Translations under genes and position numbers: made by a program
Shown here: piece after piece, positions 1 to 6,486 of the stretch
Layout: every line of letters begins with the position of its first letter
How positions within the stretch are numbered: position 1 is the first letter of the stretch
DNA from: an uncultured Clostridia bacterium
GTDB lineage: Bacteria > Bacillota > Clostridia > Christensenellales > Aristaeellaceae
DNA length: 11,620 bases
Assembly (NCBI GenBank): GCA_934631055.1
Contig: CAKTXP010000064.1
Coordinates: 1 to 11,620 of the forward strand
Direction: 5' to 3'
Notes under the pieces: model-generated
Told to the model about the DNA's origin: nothing
Database searches by the model: none
What the model saw: the letters and a program-made list of their open reading frames with translations, nothing else

Positions 1-2
1 GT

Positions 3-19
3 TTGGGGCAAAGCCCCAA
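3..19. repeat. GGGGC hairpin repeat, copy 1
   Basis: A perfect 7-bp stem, TTGGGGC (3-9) and GCCCCAA (13-19), with loop AAA. In inverted orientation the same unit occurs at 2741-2757 (TTGGGGC, TCT, GCCCCAA), and flanking bases also match. It lies just upstream of the serine hydrolase gene at the window edge, so its full extent is not visible. It has no T-run and is not an obvious terminator on the plus strand. Confidence 0.6.
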
Positions 20-58
20 CCGTCCCCTCTCACCCGCGTCCCCAAAGGAGGCACCGCC

Positions 59-1258
59 TTGAAAAATCCAACTGAACCCGAACTTGCCCGGCTCGCGGAG
101 CGGGCAAAACAGCTTTCTTCCAAACTGCCTGAATTCACGCGCGCAGAGGATGGGCGTCTCTCTCTCCGCGGGCGTATCCTCTTTGAAAGCCATGCCGAAG
201 ATATTCTCCGCGAAAACCGCACCGTCGGCGCGTGCGTCGTCCTGCGCAGTCCGTCCGGTCAGCATGAGACGTTCTGTTTCGGAAACGCCCGACTGCATCC
301 CGCCATGCCGGTCGAACCGGAGACCTGCTTCCGCGTCGCTTCCGTCAGCAAATTGGTCATGACATTCGGCGCGCTTTCGCTTGTCGAATCCGGCATGCTT
401 TCGCTCGACGAAGAGATCTCAACCTATTTGGGCTATCCCGTCCGCAACCCGCATGTTCCGGATGCTCCTGTCACCCTGCGCATGCTCCTGACCCACAGCG
501 CCGCCATCCGTGACGAGGGCAATTACGGTTCGCGCGGCATGCAGTCCGGCTGTACGCTCCGCGAGCTGCTCGATAACTCGGAAAACTGGCTTCCTACGCG
601 CTCCGGCGAGGCTTTCCATTACAGCAACCTCGGCGCAGGCGTCGCGGGCGTCGTCATGGAGCGCGCCGCCGACATGCCCTTTGACGACATCATGCGCCAG
701 CGCGTATTCGAGCCGCTCTCCATTCGCGCCAGCTATGACCCTCGGCGCATCTCGCCCGCATCCGACCTCGCCAACGGATACAGCGTCCGCTTCTTCCTGC
801 CGCGGCTCAAATATGACGCCGCGAGGCTCTCTTCCCGCCCGCCTGAGCCTTTCGAGCCGGAACGGGATTATCTCTGCGCCGCAGGACGGCTCATCACCGA
901 CAGCGACGGCATGGCAAAGCTCCTCGATCTGCTCGCATCCCATGGCGAGATGGGCGTGCTTTCCCCGGCGTCGCTTGACCTCATGCGTGCGCCGCAGGAT
1001 GGGCTGGGCGGCATCGGGAGTATCGGGCGCGGGCTGAACGTCGCGTATCTGCCGAACGTATTCTCCGGCGTGTCGCCCGTTGGGCATCAGGGCGTCGCCT
1101 ACGGCATGTGCGCCGAACTGTTTGCCGACCCGCAGACCGGCGCGGGCGTGGGCATCATGACCAGCGGAACCCGCCTTCTGCGCGATACGCCGCCGCTGAT
1201 GCGCGTCGGTTTCGACCTGCTGACGCTCGGTTTTGCCGCTCTGCGCACGGCAGATTGA
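59..1258 (+). CDS. Beta-lactamase-fold serine hydrolase (class C / PBP4*-like)
   Basis: A 399-residue enzyme of the beta-lactamase-related serine hydrolase family (Pfam Beta-lactamase; class C enzymes, D-alanyl-D-alanine carboxypeptidases, EstB-type esterases). The nucleophile motif SxxK is S95-V-S-K98, the second motif is Y188-S-N190, and the KTG-equivalent box is H343-Q-G345, as in many non-beta-lactamase members. I chose the TTG start at 59 because a strong AAAGGAGG (44-51) lies 7 nt upstream. The N-terminus is charged (MKNPTEPELARLAERAKQ) with no signal peptide or membrane segment, so the protein is probably cytoplasmic. That argues against a classical wall peptidase or secreted beta-lactamase and favours an esterase or peptidase with unknown substrate. 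It ends 148 bp before htrA, and I see no clear terminator between them. The family call is firm; the substrate cannot be told from sequence. Confidence 0.88.
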   Translation: MKNPTEPELARLAERAKQLSSKLPEFTRAEDGRLSLRGRILFESHAEDILRENRTVGACVVLRSPSGQHETFCFGNARLHPAMPVEPETCFRVASVSKLVMTFGALSLVESGMLSLDEEISTYLGYPVRNPHVPDAPVTLRMLLTHSAAIRDEGNYGSRGMQSGCTLRELLDNSENWLPTRSGEAFHYSNLGAGVAGVVMERAADMPFDDIMRQRVFEPLSIRASYDPRRISPASDLANGYSVRFFLPRLKYDAARLSSRPPEPFEPERDYLCAAGRLITDSDGMAKLLDLLASHGEMGVLSPASLDLMRAPQDGLGGIGSIGRGLNVAYLPNVFSGVSPVGHQGVAYGMCAELFADPQTGAGVGIMTSGTRLLRDTPPLMRVGFDLLTLGFAALRTAD

Positions 1259-1264
1259 CTCTGC

Positions 1265-1320
1265 CACAATTTTGTCACAATGTCTTAATCTTTTTTCCTC
1301 ATGTCTTCCATTTTTTCTTC
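1265..1320 (+). promoter_or_regulatory. Direct repeats upstream of the htrA promoter
   Basis: Two sets of direct repeats lie upstream of the htrA -10 box. CACAAT occurs at 1265 and 1276 (11-bp spacing). ATGTCTT occurs at 1280 and 1301 (21-bp spacing), each followed by a T-tract ending in C (1291-1297 and 1311-1317). Spacings of 11 and 21 bp place the copies on one face of the helix, as with response-regulator or activator sites. Regulator identity is unknown; CssRS control of B. subtilis htrA is the obvious precedent. Confidence 0.4.
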
Positions 1321-1332
1321 AAAGCCATCCCC

Positions 1333-1338
1333 TATAAT
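1333..1338 (+). promoter_or_regulatory. htrA promoter -10 box
   Basis: A perfect TATAAT lies 68 bp upstream of the htrA ATG. No good -35 hexamer sits 16-18 bp upstream: that stretch (about 1309-1316) is CATTTTTT-like. This suggests the promoter relies on an activator or on the upstream repeats. The predicted transcription start is about 1345. Confidence 0.6.
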
Positions 1339-1344
1339 ACAGCC

Positions 1345-1366
1345 ATCGCCTGAAGGAAAAGGCGAT
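1345..1366 (+). promoter_or_regulatory. Hairpin/inverted repeat at the predicted htrA transcript start
   Basis: A perfect 7-bp inverted repeat, ATCGCCT (1345-1351) and AGGCGAT (1360-1366), with an 8-nt loop. It begins where transcription from the 1333-1338 box should start, so it is either a 5'-terminal RNA stem-loop or a DNA operator. It does not resemble the CIRCE element. Confidence 0.45.
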
Positions 1367-1406
1367 ACCACATCAAAGCTGATAACCCCGAAAGGAGATC
1401 TTGAGT

Positions 1407-2606
1407 ATGAAAAAGAACATTCGTTCCATCGTCGCTCTGACCGCAGCATTGGCGCTGACGGCGACGGCTGGCTTCTCCGTCATGGCGCAGGCGGAAACCA
1501 ATGACAAGCATTTCAGCGTCATCGAGGCGGCTTCCAATGAGGATTCCCTCTCCATTCCAGAAATCGCCAAGAAGTGCCGCTCTTCCGTCGTCGCTATCGA
1601 GACGGAGACCAAGGTGGTCTACAACAACTACGATAACTACTACAACCCGTTCGGCAGCATGTTCGGCTATGGCTACGGTTACGGCTATGGCGGACGCGGC
1701 AACCGCGGCGGCACGCAGGAATACACCGAAACGGCTGCCGGCTCCGGCATCATCATTTCCGAAGACGGCTACATTCTGACCAATAACCACGTCATCTCCG
1801 GCGCGGACAAGATCACGGTCTATGTCAACTCCGGCGAAGAGGGCGCGGAGGAGCAGACCTATGAGGCGACGCTCGTCGGCAGCTCTGAAAACAACGATAT
1901 CGCGGTTCTGAAAATCGACGCGAAGGGTCTGAATGCCGCCACGTTCGGCGACAGCGATCAGCTCGAGGTTGGCGAGCTGGCGGTTGCCATCGGCAACCCG
2001 ATGGGCAAGGTTCACGGCTCTGTGACCGCGGGCATCATCTCCGCCGTCGAGCAGGAGCTGACCATTGACGACGTGACCATCAACGCCATCCAGACGGATG
2101 CGGCGATCAACCCCGGCAACTCCGGCGGCGCGCTGTTTGATTCCTATGGCAACGTCATCGGCGTGGTCTATGCCAAGAGCTCTTCCGTGAGCATCGAGGG
2201 CATCGGTTATGCCATCCCGGTCAACAACATCAAGGAACTCGTCGAGCAGATGATCAACGACCCGGATTCCGTCAAGGATCAGACCAAGGGCAGCCAGATC
2301 ATGCTGGGCATCACCATTCAGAACATCACGGAAGATATGAGCAAGCAGTACTCCATGCCGGTCGGCGTATACATCACGGATGTATCGACGATGAGCGCCG
2401 CTGAGCGTGCGGGCTTGCAGAAGGGCGATATTATCGTCGGCTTTGCGGGCGAAGATGTCACGACCGCTGACGAGCTGAACGCCATCAAGGCAAAGCAGAC
2501 GCCGGGCGACACGGTTGCCGTCAAGATCGACCGCAACGGCAAGGAAATGACCCTTGACTTGGTTATCCCGCAGCCGACTGATGTCGATACCACCAGCAGC
2601 AAATAA
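1407..2606 (+). CDS. htrA: Exported HtrA/DegP-type serine protease with one PDZ domain
   Basis: A 399-residue trypsin-like protease/chaperone for misfolded exported proteins. Residues 1-29 form a signal peptide (MKKN, hydrophobic core, A27-Q-A29 cleavage site), so it may be released rather than membrane-anchored like B. subtilis HtrA. The triad is H128 (TNNHVI), D164 (NNDIAVL) and S239 (GNSGGAL); a single C-terminal PDZ domain covers about 295-387. Residues 72-102 are a Tyr/Gly-rich insert (eight Tyr, with a GYGYGYGYGG run), located where the regulatory LA loop lies in DegP. I chose ATG at 1407 because AAAGGAG (1391-1397) is then 9 nt upstream; an in-frame TTG at 1401 is too close. The gene has its own TATAAT box upstream and a strong terminator downstream, so it is probably monocistronic. 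The family is certain; htrA rather than a paralogue name is conventional. Confidence 0.95.
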   Translation: MKKNIRSIVALTAALALTATAGFSVMAQAETNDKHFSVIEAASNEDSLSIPEIAKKCRSSVVAIETETKVVYNNYDNYYNPFGSMFGYGYGYGYGGRGNRGGTQEYTETAAGSGIIISEDGYILTNNHVISGADKITVYVNSGEEGAEEQTYEATLVGSSENNDIAVLKIDAKGLNAATFGDSDQLEVGELAVAIGNPMGKVHGSVTAGIISAVEQELTIDDVTINAIQTDAAINPGNSGGALFDSYGNVIGVVYAKSSSVSIEGIGYAIPVNNIKELVEQMINDPDSVKDQTKGSQIMLGITIQNITEDMSKQYSMPVGVYITDVSTMSAAERAGLQKGDIIVGFAGEDVTTADELNAIKAKQTPGDTVAVKIDRNGKEMTLDLVIPQPTDVDTTSSK

Positions 2607-2647
2607 CTTCTCCTTCTCCAATCTTCATGTAACTTTCTCCTTTGTTA

Positions 2648-2697
2648 AACCGGAGACCGCTTCCCCCTGACCGGGGCGGCGGTCTCCGGTTGTTTTT
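2648..2697 (+). terminator. Rho-independent terminator of htrA
   Basis: A 13-bp perfect stem, AACCGGAGACCGC (2648-2660) and GCGGTCTCCGGTT (2679-2691), with a further CCCC/GGGG pairing inside the loop. It is followed by TGTTTTTA (T-run 2693-2697). It begins about 40 bp after the htrA stop. Confidence 0.92.
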
Positions 2698-2718
2698 ATG
2701 CCTTCCCTGTGTTATGAT
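2690..2718 (+). promoter_or_regulatory. Possible promoter for the L,D-transpeptidase gene
   Basis: TTGTTT (2690-2695), a 17-bp spacer and TATGAT (2713-2718) fit a sigma-A promoter. It overlaps the T-tract of the htrA terminator. If used, the transcript would carry a leader of about 330 nt that includes the hairpin-rich region. I found no better promoter closer to the gene. Confidence 0.4.
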
Positions 2719-2740
2719 AACAGATAGGATAGGGATACGA

Positions 2741-2993
2741 TTGGGGCTCTGCCCCAAACCCCGCAAGGGAACTGAGTTCCCTTGACCTTCCCCTGCGCTT
2801 CGCGTCGGTTTCAATCCATTTGAGCATCCGACACGCATGCGCGTCGTTCGATAAGAATTTCTAAACCGCCGCGAAGCGAAGATGGGGTTTGGGGACGAAA
2901 TCCCCAAGCGAGTCTGGGATTGGAGTCACGCGCCCGCTGTGCGGGATTCAGCGTGGCGGAAATCGGAAATCGTAAGAAATGCTTTGCATTTCT
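2741..2993. repeat. Hairpin-rich intergenic region, probably palindromic repeat element(s)
   Basis: The non-coding gap 2607-3053 contains a chain of near-perfect hairpins. (a) TTGGGGC/GCCCCAA, 2741-2757. (b) CAAGGGAACT/AGTTCCCTTG, 2764-2784, a 10-bp stem with a 1-nt centre. (c) A long-range inverted repeat, 2796-2811 against 2863-2878, 15 of 16 matching, enclosing an imperfect palindrome around CGCATGCG (about 2829-2846). (d) TTGGGGA/TCCCCAA, 2889-2907. (e) CCCGC/GCGGG, 2933-2945. (f) AGAAATGC/GCATTTCT, 2975-2993. None is followed by a good T-run. I see no convincing gene here. Unit (a) recurs at 3-19, which suggests dispersed repeats. It could alternatively be structured leader RNA for the downstream gene. 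Confidence 0.6.
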
Positions 2994-3053
2994 ATACGAG
3001 TTTCCCGGGTCAGCAGCCCAGCGTTCCCCCGTCCCCCTGCCCTTGGAGGAACT

Positions 3054-4442
3054 ATGAAACATCTTGCACTCATTTTTTGTATCCTGATGCTGCTGCCCGC
3101 CTGCGCCTTAGGCGAAAAGATCCTCTGGGAGGATGACACCGGTCAGGTGGTCTTGAATGACGATGGCGGCGTCAACTTTCTTTCCGGCAGCGACGATGGC
3201 GAAGAGCTGGACGAAAACAAACTTTTTGCCGCGCAGACGCCGTCGCCCGAACCGCTCTATTCCCCAACGCCCACACCGACCGCCTTCACGTTCTCCAAGA
3301 CCGTGAAATATGGCGATTCCAACAGCCTGGTCAGCGCCATTCAGTTTCGGCTCGCCGAGCTGGGCTTTTATACCGCGAAAGTCTCCGGCGGCTATTATAA
3401 AATCACCAAAGCCGCGGTCAAGGCGTTTCAGACACAGAACGGCTTGACCGCCGACGGCATCGCCGGGCGCGAAACGCAGGAGATGCTCTTTTCCTCAAAC
3501 GCCGTTCCCGCCGACGCGACGCCGCGTCCCTCTCCAACGCCTGAGCCGACAAAATATACGCTGATGGTCGATGTCGTCAATCAGATCACCCGTGCTTATA
3601 CCTATGACGAAACCGGCGAATATAATATCCTCGTCCGCGAAATGATCTGCTCCACCGGCACGTCCAAATACCCCACGCCGTGCGGCACGACCATCATGCC
3701 CAAAAAGCGCGCCCGCTGGGGCTATTTCCCGACGTGGGGTTCTCATGCGCAGTATCTGACGCGCATCGACTCCGCCAACGCCTTTCATTCCGTGCTGTAT
3801 TCCGAACCGGATGAAACGACCCTCTCCGTCAAATCCTTTGACGCGCTGGGTACGCCCGCGTCGCATGGCTGTGTCCGTCTGCTCGTTTCCGACGCCAAGT
3901 GGATTTATGAGAATTGTAAGGAAGGCACGATCATCACCGTCTACGAAGGCGACTATGACCCTGAATACACCATGGCGCTCAAGCCCACGCTGAATATGGA
4001 CACGCTGCGCGAAAACCCGCTTCCCGCGCCAACCCCCACGCCGGTTTACAGCAGAGAAAACTTCCCAGCTTCCTATCGCACGCTCTCCAAAGGCAAGACC
4101 GGCACGGACGTCTATATGCTGCAAATGCGCCTGACCGAACTGGGGTATTATCATGGCACTGTCACCGGCGGTTATTACGGCGGCACGATCGAGGCGGTCA
4201 AAGAATTTCAGCGCGACCACGGCTTGACCGTGGACGGCGCGGCAGGCAAACAGACACAGGCTCTGCTCTTCTCCGCCGCTGTCGATACGACGACGCCCGA
4301 GCCGCTGTTTCTGACGCCGATTCCAGTCACCGCAGAACCGACGCCCGAGCCTACGCCCGAGCCAACCGCCTCACCCGAACCCACCGCCACGCTTTCACCT
4401 GAACCGGCGCTGTTTGTTCCCATTGAAGATAATGTCGGTTAA
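3054..4442 (+). CDS. Exported L,D-transpeptidase (YkuD) with two peptidoglycan-binding domains
   Basis: A 462-residue cell-wall enzyme. L,D-transpeptidases make 3-3 crosslinks or attach proteins to peptidoglycan. Residues 1-18 form a signal peptide; LLPAC at 13-17 resembles a lipobox, so C17 lipidation is possible, with SPase I cleavage after A16-C-A18 as alternative. Order: Pro/Thr-rich linker 62-77, PG_binding_1 domain about 84-146, linker 153-166, YkuD catalytic domain about 167-297, linker 324-330, second PG_binding_1 about 344-406, Pro/Glu/Thr-rich tail 421-451. The catalytic motif is S270-H-G-C273-V-R, with H245 upstream. The two binding domains share LxELGxY and FQ..(N/H)GLT.DG.AG..TQ..LFS. 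I chose ATG 3054 because GGAGG (3045-3049) precedes it and the signal peptide starts there; a longer in-frame reading would bury that peptide. Placing the catalytic domain between two binding domains should hold it firmly to the wall. Confidence 0.93.
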   Translation: MKHLALIFCILMLLPACALGEKILWEDDTGQVVLNDDGGVNFLSGSDDGEELDENKLFAAQTPSPEPLYSPTPTPTAFTFSKTVKYGDSNSLVSAIQFRLAELGFYTAKVSGGYYKITKAAVKAFQTQNGLTADGIAGRETQEMLFSSNAVPADATPRPSPTPEPTKYTLMVDVVNQITRAYTYDETGEYNILVREMICSTGTSKYPTPCGTTIMPKKRARWGYFPTWGSHAQYLTRIDSANAFHSVLYSEPDETTLSVKSFDALGTPASHGCVRLLVSDAKWIYENCKEGTIITVYEGDYDPEYTMALKPTLNMDTLRENPLPAPTPTPVYSRENFPASYRTLSKGKTGTDVYMLQMRLTELGYYHGTVTGGYYGGTIEAVKEFQRDHGLTVDGAAGKQTQALLFSAAVDTTTPEPLFLTPIPVTAEPTPEPTPEPTASPEPTATLSPEPALFVPIEDNVG

Positions 4443-4508
4443 AGTCTGCCACCCTTGCTTTCGCCGCAGTTTTGCAAACCACAGAAGCCCGCTCCCTCTC
4501 ACACATTC

Positions 4509-4557
4509 AAAAAGCCAGCGAACAGCCGGATTTTTTCCGACGATTCGCTGGCTTTTT
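4509..4557. terminator. Bidirectional terminator between convergent genes
   Basis: A 14-bp stem, AAAAAGCCAGCGAA (4509-4522) and TTCGCTGGCTTTTT (4544-4557), with a nested CGGA/TCCG pairing in the loop. The A-run on one side and T-run on the other give a U-tract on both strands. It serves the L,D-transpeptidase gene (plus) and tsaD (minus), which converge here. Confidence 0.93.
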
Positions 4558-4585
4558 GATGCCATTTCGAATTCAAAATAGAGTT

Positions 4586-5644
4586 TTAGACCAATTTCAG
4601 CGACGGACAGGCGTTCAGATCCAGCCCCGCGATCTCCCCGCGCATCAGCCGATAGAACGCCGCGCTGCCGATCATCGCCGCGTTGTCCGTGCAGAGGATG
4701 GGCGGCGGCATGACCAGCCGAATGCCCGCTTTCTGGCATTTGTCGTTCATCGTGTTGCGCAGACCGCTGTTGCTCGCAACGCCGCCCGCCAGCGCGACCG
4801 TCTTTGCGCCAGTCTCCACCGCGGCGAGCATCGCCTTGTCGCTCAGCATCTCCACCGCCGCATGCTGGAAGCTCGCGGCAATATCCGCCGCCGGGACATC
4901 CTGCCCGTTCTGGTGGAGCTTATGCACCGTGTTGATGAGCGCCGTTTTCAGCCCCGAAAAGCTGTAATCGTATCGTCCCGGCGTCTGCACATGCGGCAGC
5001 TTCAGCGCGTGCGGGTTGCCCTCGCGGCTCAGCTTGTCCAGCAACGGACCGCCCGGATACGGCAGACCCAGCACGCGCGCCGCCTTGTCAAACGCTTCGC
5101 CCGCAGCGTCGTCCATCGTCTGACCAAGCAGCGTATACACGCCGTAATCATCCACGCGGACGATGTGGCTGTGTCCGCCGGACGCCACCAGACATACGAA
5201 CGGCGGCTCCAGATCCGGATGGGAAACATAGTTTGCGCTGACGTGTCCCTCGATGTGGTTGACCGGAACGAGCGGCTTGTTCGCGGCATACGCCAGCGCC
5301 TTTGCCGCCGATACGCCGATAAGCAGCGCGCCGACCAGACCGGGGCCATAGGTCACGGCGACCGCATCCACATCCTCAAGCCGCATTCCCGCCTTCTTGA
5401 GCGCTTCATCCACGACCGGATCGACGCTTTCCACATGCGCGCGGGAAGCGATCTCCGGCACGACGCCGCCGTACATCGCGTGCAGCGGAATCTGAGAAGA
5501 GATGACGGAGGAAACGACCTGCCGCCCGTCGCGGACAATGGCTGCCGCCGTTTCGTCGCAGCTGGATTCGATTGCCAGGATCGTGGCATGACCCGCCGCT
5601 CTCAGCTTCTCCGCCTGTTCTCTTGCGTTCTGTTCGTAATTCAT
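4586..5644 (-). CDS. tsaD: tRNA N6-adenosine threonylcarbamoyltransferase TsaD
   Basis: TsaD transfers the threonylcarbamoyl group from threonylcarbamoyl-AMP to A37 of tRNAs reading ANN codons, working with TsaB and TsaE in the cytoplasm; neither partner gene is in this window. The 352-residue protein shows the Kae1/TsaD marks: ILAIESSCDETAAA (22-35), metal ligands H130 and H134 in NHIEGH, VASGGHSH (153-160), DDAAGEAFDKAARVLGLPYP (178-197), LAGGVASN (285-292) and D320 in CTDNAAM. It has about 20 more N-terminal residues than many homologues. The start is supported by GGAGGAG 8 nt upstream (5653-5659) and by the ATGA overlap with the stop of the preceding membrane-protein gene, which implies translational coupling. 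No key residue is missing, so it should be active. Confidence 0.97.
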   Translation of the reverse strand: MNYEQNAREQAEKLRAAGHATILAIESSCDETAAAIVRDGRQVVSSVISSQIPLHAMYGGVVPEIASRAHVESVDPVVDEALKKAGMRLEDVDAVAVTYGPGLVGALLIGVSAAKALAYAANKPLVPVNHIEGHVSANYVSHPDLEPPFVCLVASGGHSHIVRVDDYGVYTLLGQTMDDAAGEAFDKAARVLGLPYPGGPLLDKLSREGNPHALKLPHVQTPGRYDYSFSGLKTALINTVHKLHQNGQDVPAADIAASFQHAAVEMLSDKAMLAAVETGAKTVALAGGVASNSGLRNTMNDKCQKAGIRLVMPPPILCTDNAAMIGSAAFYRLMRGEIAGLDLNACPSLKLV

Positions 5645-6390
5645 GCTTCTTTCTCCTCCGTCAACTGGCGGCGGATCATGCCGGAAACCACCGCATACGC
5701 CGCCGCCATCAGCGCCAGCGCAAGGATAAACGCGCGCGCAAACTGCCCAAGCACATCGACAAGCGCCGTTTCAAACAGCTTCTGCGGCATCATCCGGATG
5801 AGGATATCCGTCGCCGGATTGAGCAGCCAATTGTTGTTGGCAAACAGCAGCCTGTGCATGCCGACGAACATCGCCGAAAAACCGGACGTATCCATCAGCG
5901 CCGCAAAGACGACCGCCGCCAGCGCTAAAATACCCACGCCGCAGACCGCGCCGATGACTACCGGACGATGACGCTTTTCCAGCTCTGCGCCGACCCACGC
6001 AAGCGCGACCGTCAATCCCGCGGCAAGCGTTATCCAAAGCGTGCGCATTTTACCGAACCATGCGATCAGCCTGCGGACGTCCGCCATGTGCGAAATCTCC
6101 TTCGCGTTCAGCTCGTCGAGCGCAAGCGGCGTGTCCTCGCCGCCCAATTCCATATACAAGGCAATGATTTTCGCTGCTTCGTCCTGACGCGCCGCATCCA
6201 TGCCGATATACGCGGTTACAGCGTCGTCATCGCTCATGCCATGCGCCTGCGCGACCGCCGCGCGGGACTTTTCGCCATAAAGCGCCGGGTCGATGGCTTC
6301 ATGATAGACCGCGCCGCAAAGCGTGCCGACTGCCGCAAAAATGACCGCCAGCGCCGCCAGTACGCCGACTATGATTTTCTGTTTCTTCAT
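5641..6390 (-). CDS. DUF1461 / TIGR01906-type integral membrane protein
   Basis: A 249-residue membrane protein of unknown function. Predicted membrane segments lie at about 4-28, 117-136, 143-165 and 213-237, giving a large external or internal loop (29-116) after the first. The motifs ELNAKEISHMADVRRL (93-108) and MHRLLFANNNWLLNPATD (178-195), the latter followed by MMPQKLFE, match my memory of the DUF1461 family, where a His-x5-F-x-N-x-x-W core and a D-x-L-I region are conserved. Its TGA stop overlaps the tsaD ATG by 4 bp, so the two are probably co-translated. The start is weakly supported: only AAGG directly abutting the ATG is present, and a terminator-like hairpin ends 9 nt before it. 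No better in-frame start was seen nearby. Family call moderate to good; function unknown. Confidence 0.8.
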   Translation of the reverse strand: MKKQKIIVGVLAALAVIFAAVGTLCGAVYHEAIDPALYGEKSRAAVAQAHGMSDDDAVTAYIGMDAARQDEAAKIIALYMELGGEDTPLALDELNAKEISHMADVRRLIAWFGKMRTLWITLAAGLTVALAWVGAELEKRHRPVVIGAVCGVGILALAAVVFAALMDTSGFSAMFVGMHRLLFANNNWLLNPATDILIRMMPQKLFETALVDVLGQFARAFILALALMAAAYAVVSGMIRRQLTEEKEA

Positions 6391-6398
6391 ACCTTTTT

Positions 6399-6431
6399 AA
6401 AAGAAAAAGGGGCGGGCGAAACCGCCCGCCC
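6399..6431 (-). terminator. Terminator after prfB, abutting the next gene
   Basis: On the minus strand GGGCGGGCG (6431-6423) pairs with CGCCCGCCC (6418-6410) around a 4-nt loop, then CCTTTTTCTTTT (6410-6399). This is a strong intrinsic terminator for secA-prfB transcripts. Its T-run ends 9 nt from the start codon of the DUF1461 gene, so it may act as an attenuator for DUF1461-tsaD. Confidence 0.82.
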
Positions 6432-6440
6432 TTCGGGAAT

Positions 6441-6480
6441 GCCCTCTCAGCCCTTCGGGACAGCTTCCCCAAAGGGGAAG
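6441..6480 (+). repeat. REP-like palindromic repeat, single copy
   Basis: GCCCTCTCAG (6441-6450), a CCC-TTC-GGG hairpin (6451-6459), ACAG, then CTTCCCC-AAA-GGGGAAG (6464-6480). It matches in sequence and layout the unit at 7643-7687. It sits just after the prfB stop and before the terminator. Confidence 0.72.
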
Positions 6481-6486
6481 AGGCTT

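Noticed and set aside
1261..1406. CIRCE or CtsR heat-shock operator upstream of htrA
   Set aside because: Neither TTAGCACTC-N9-GAGTGCTAA nor tandem GGTCAAA-type sites are present.
2979..3053. A 25-codon N-terminal extension of the L,D-transpeptidase
   Set aside because: It lies in the hairpin region and would bury the signal peptide; GGAGG is placed correctly for ATG 3054.
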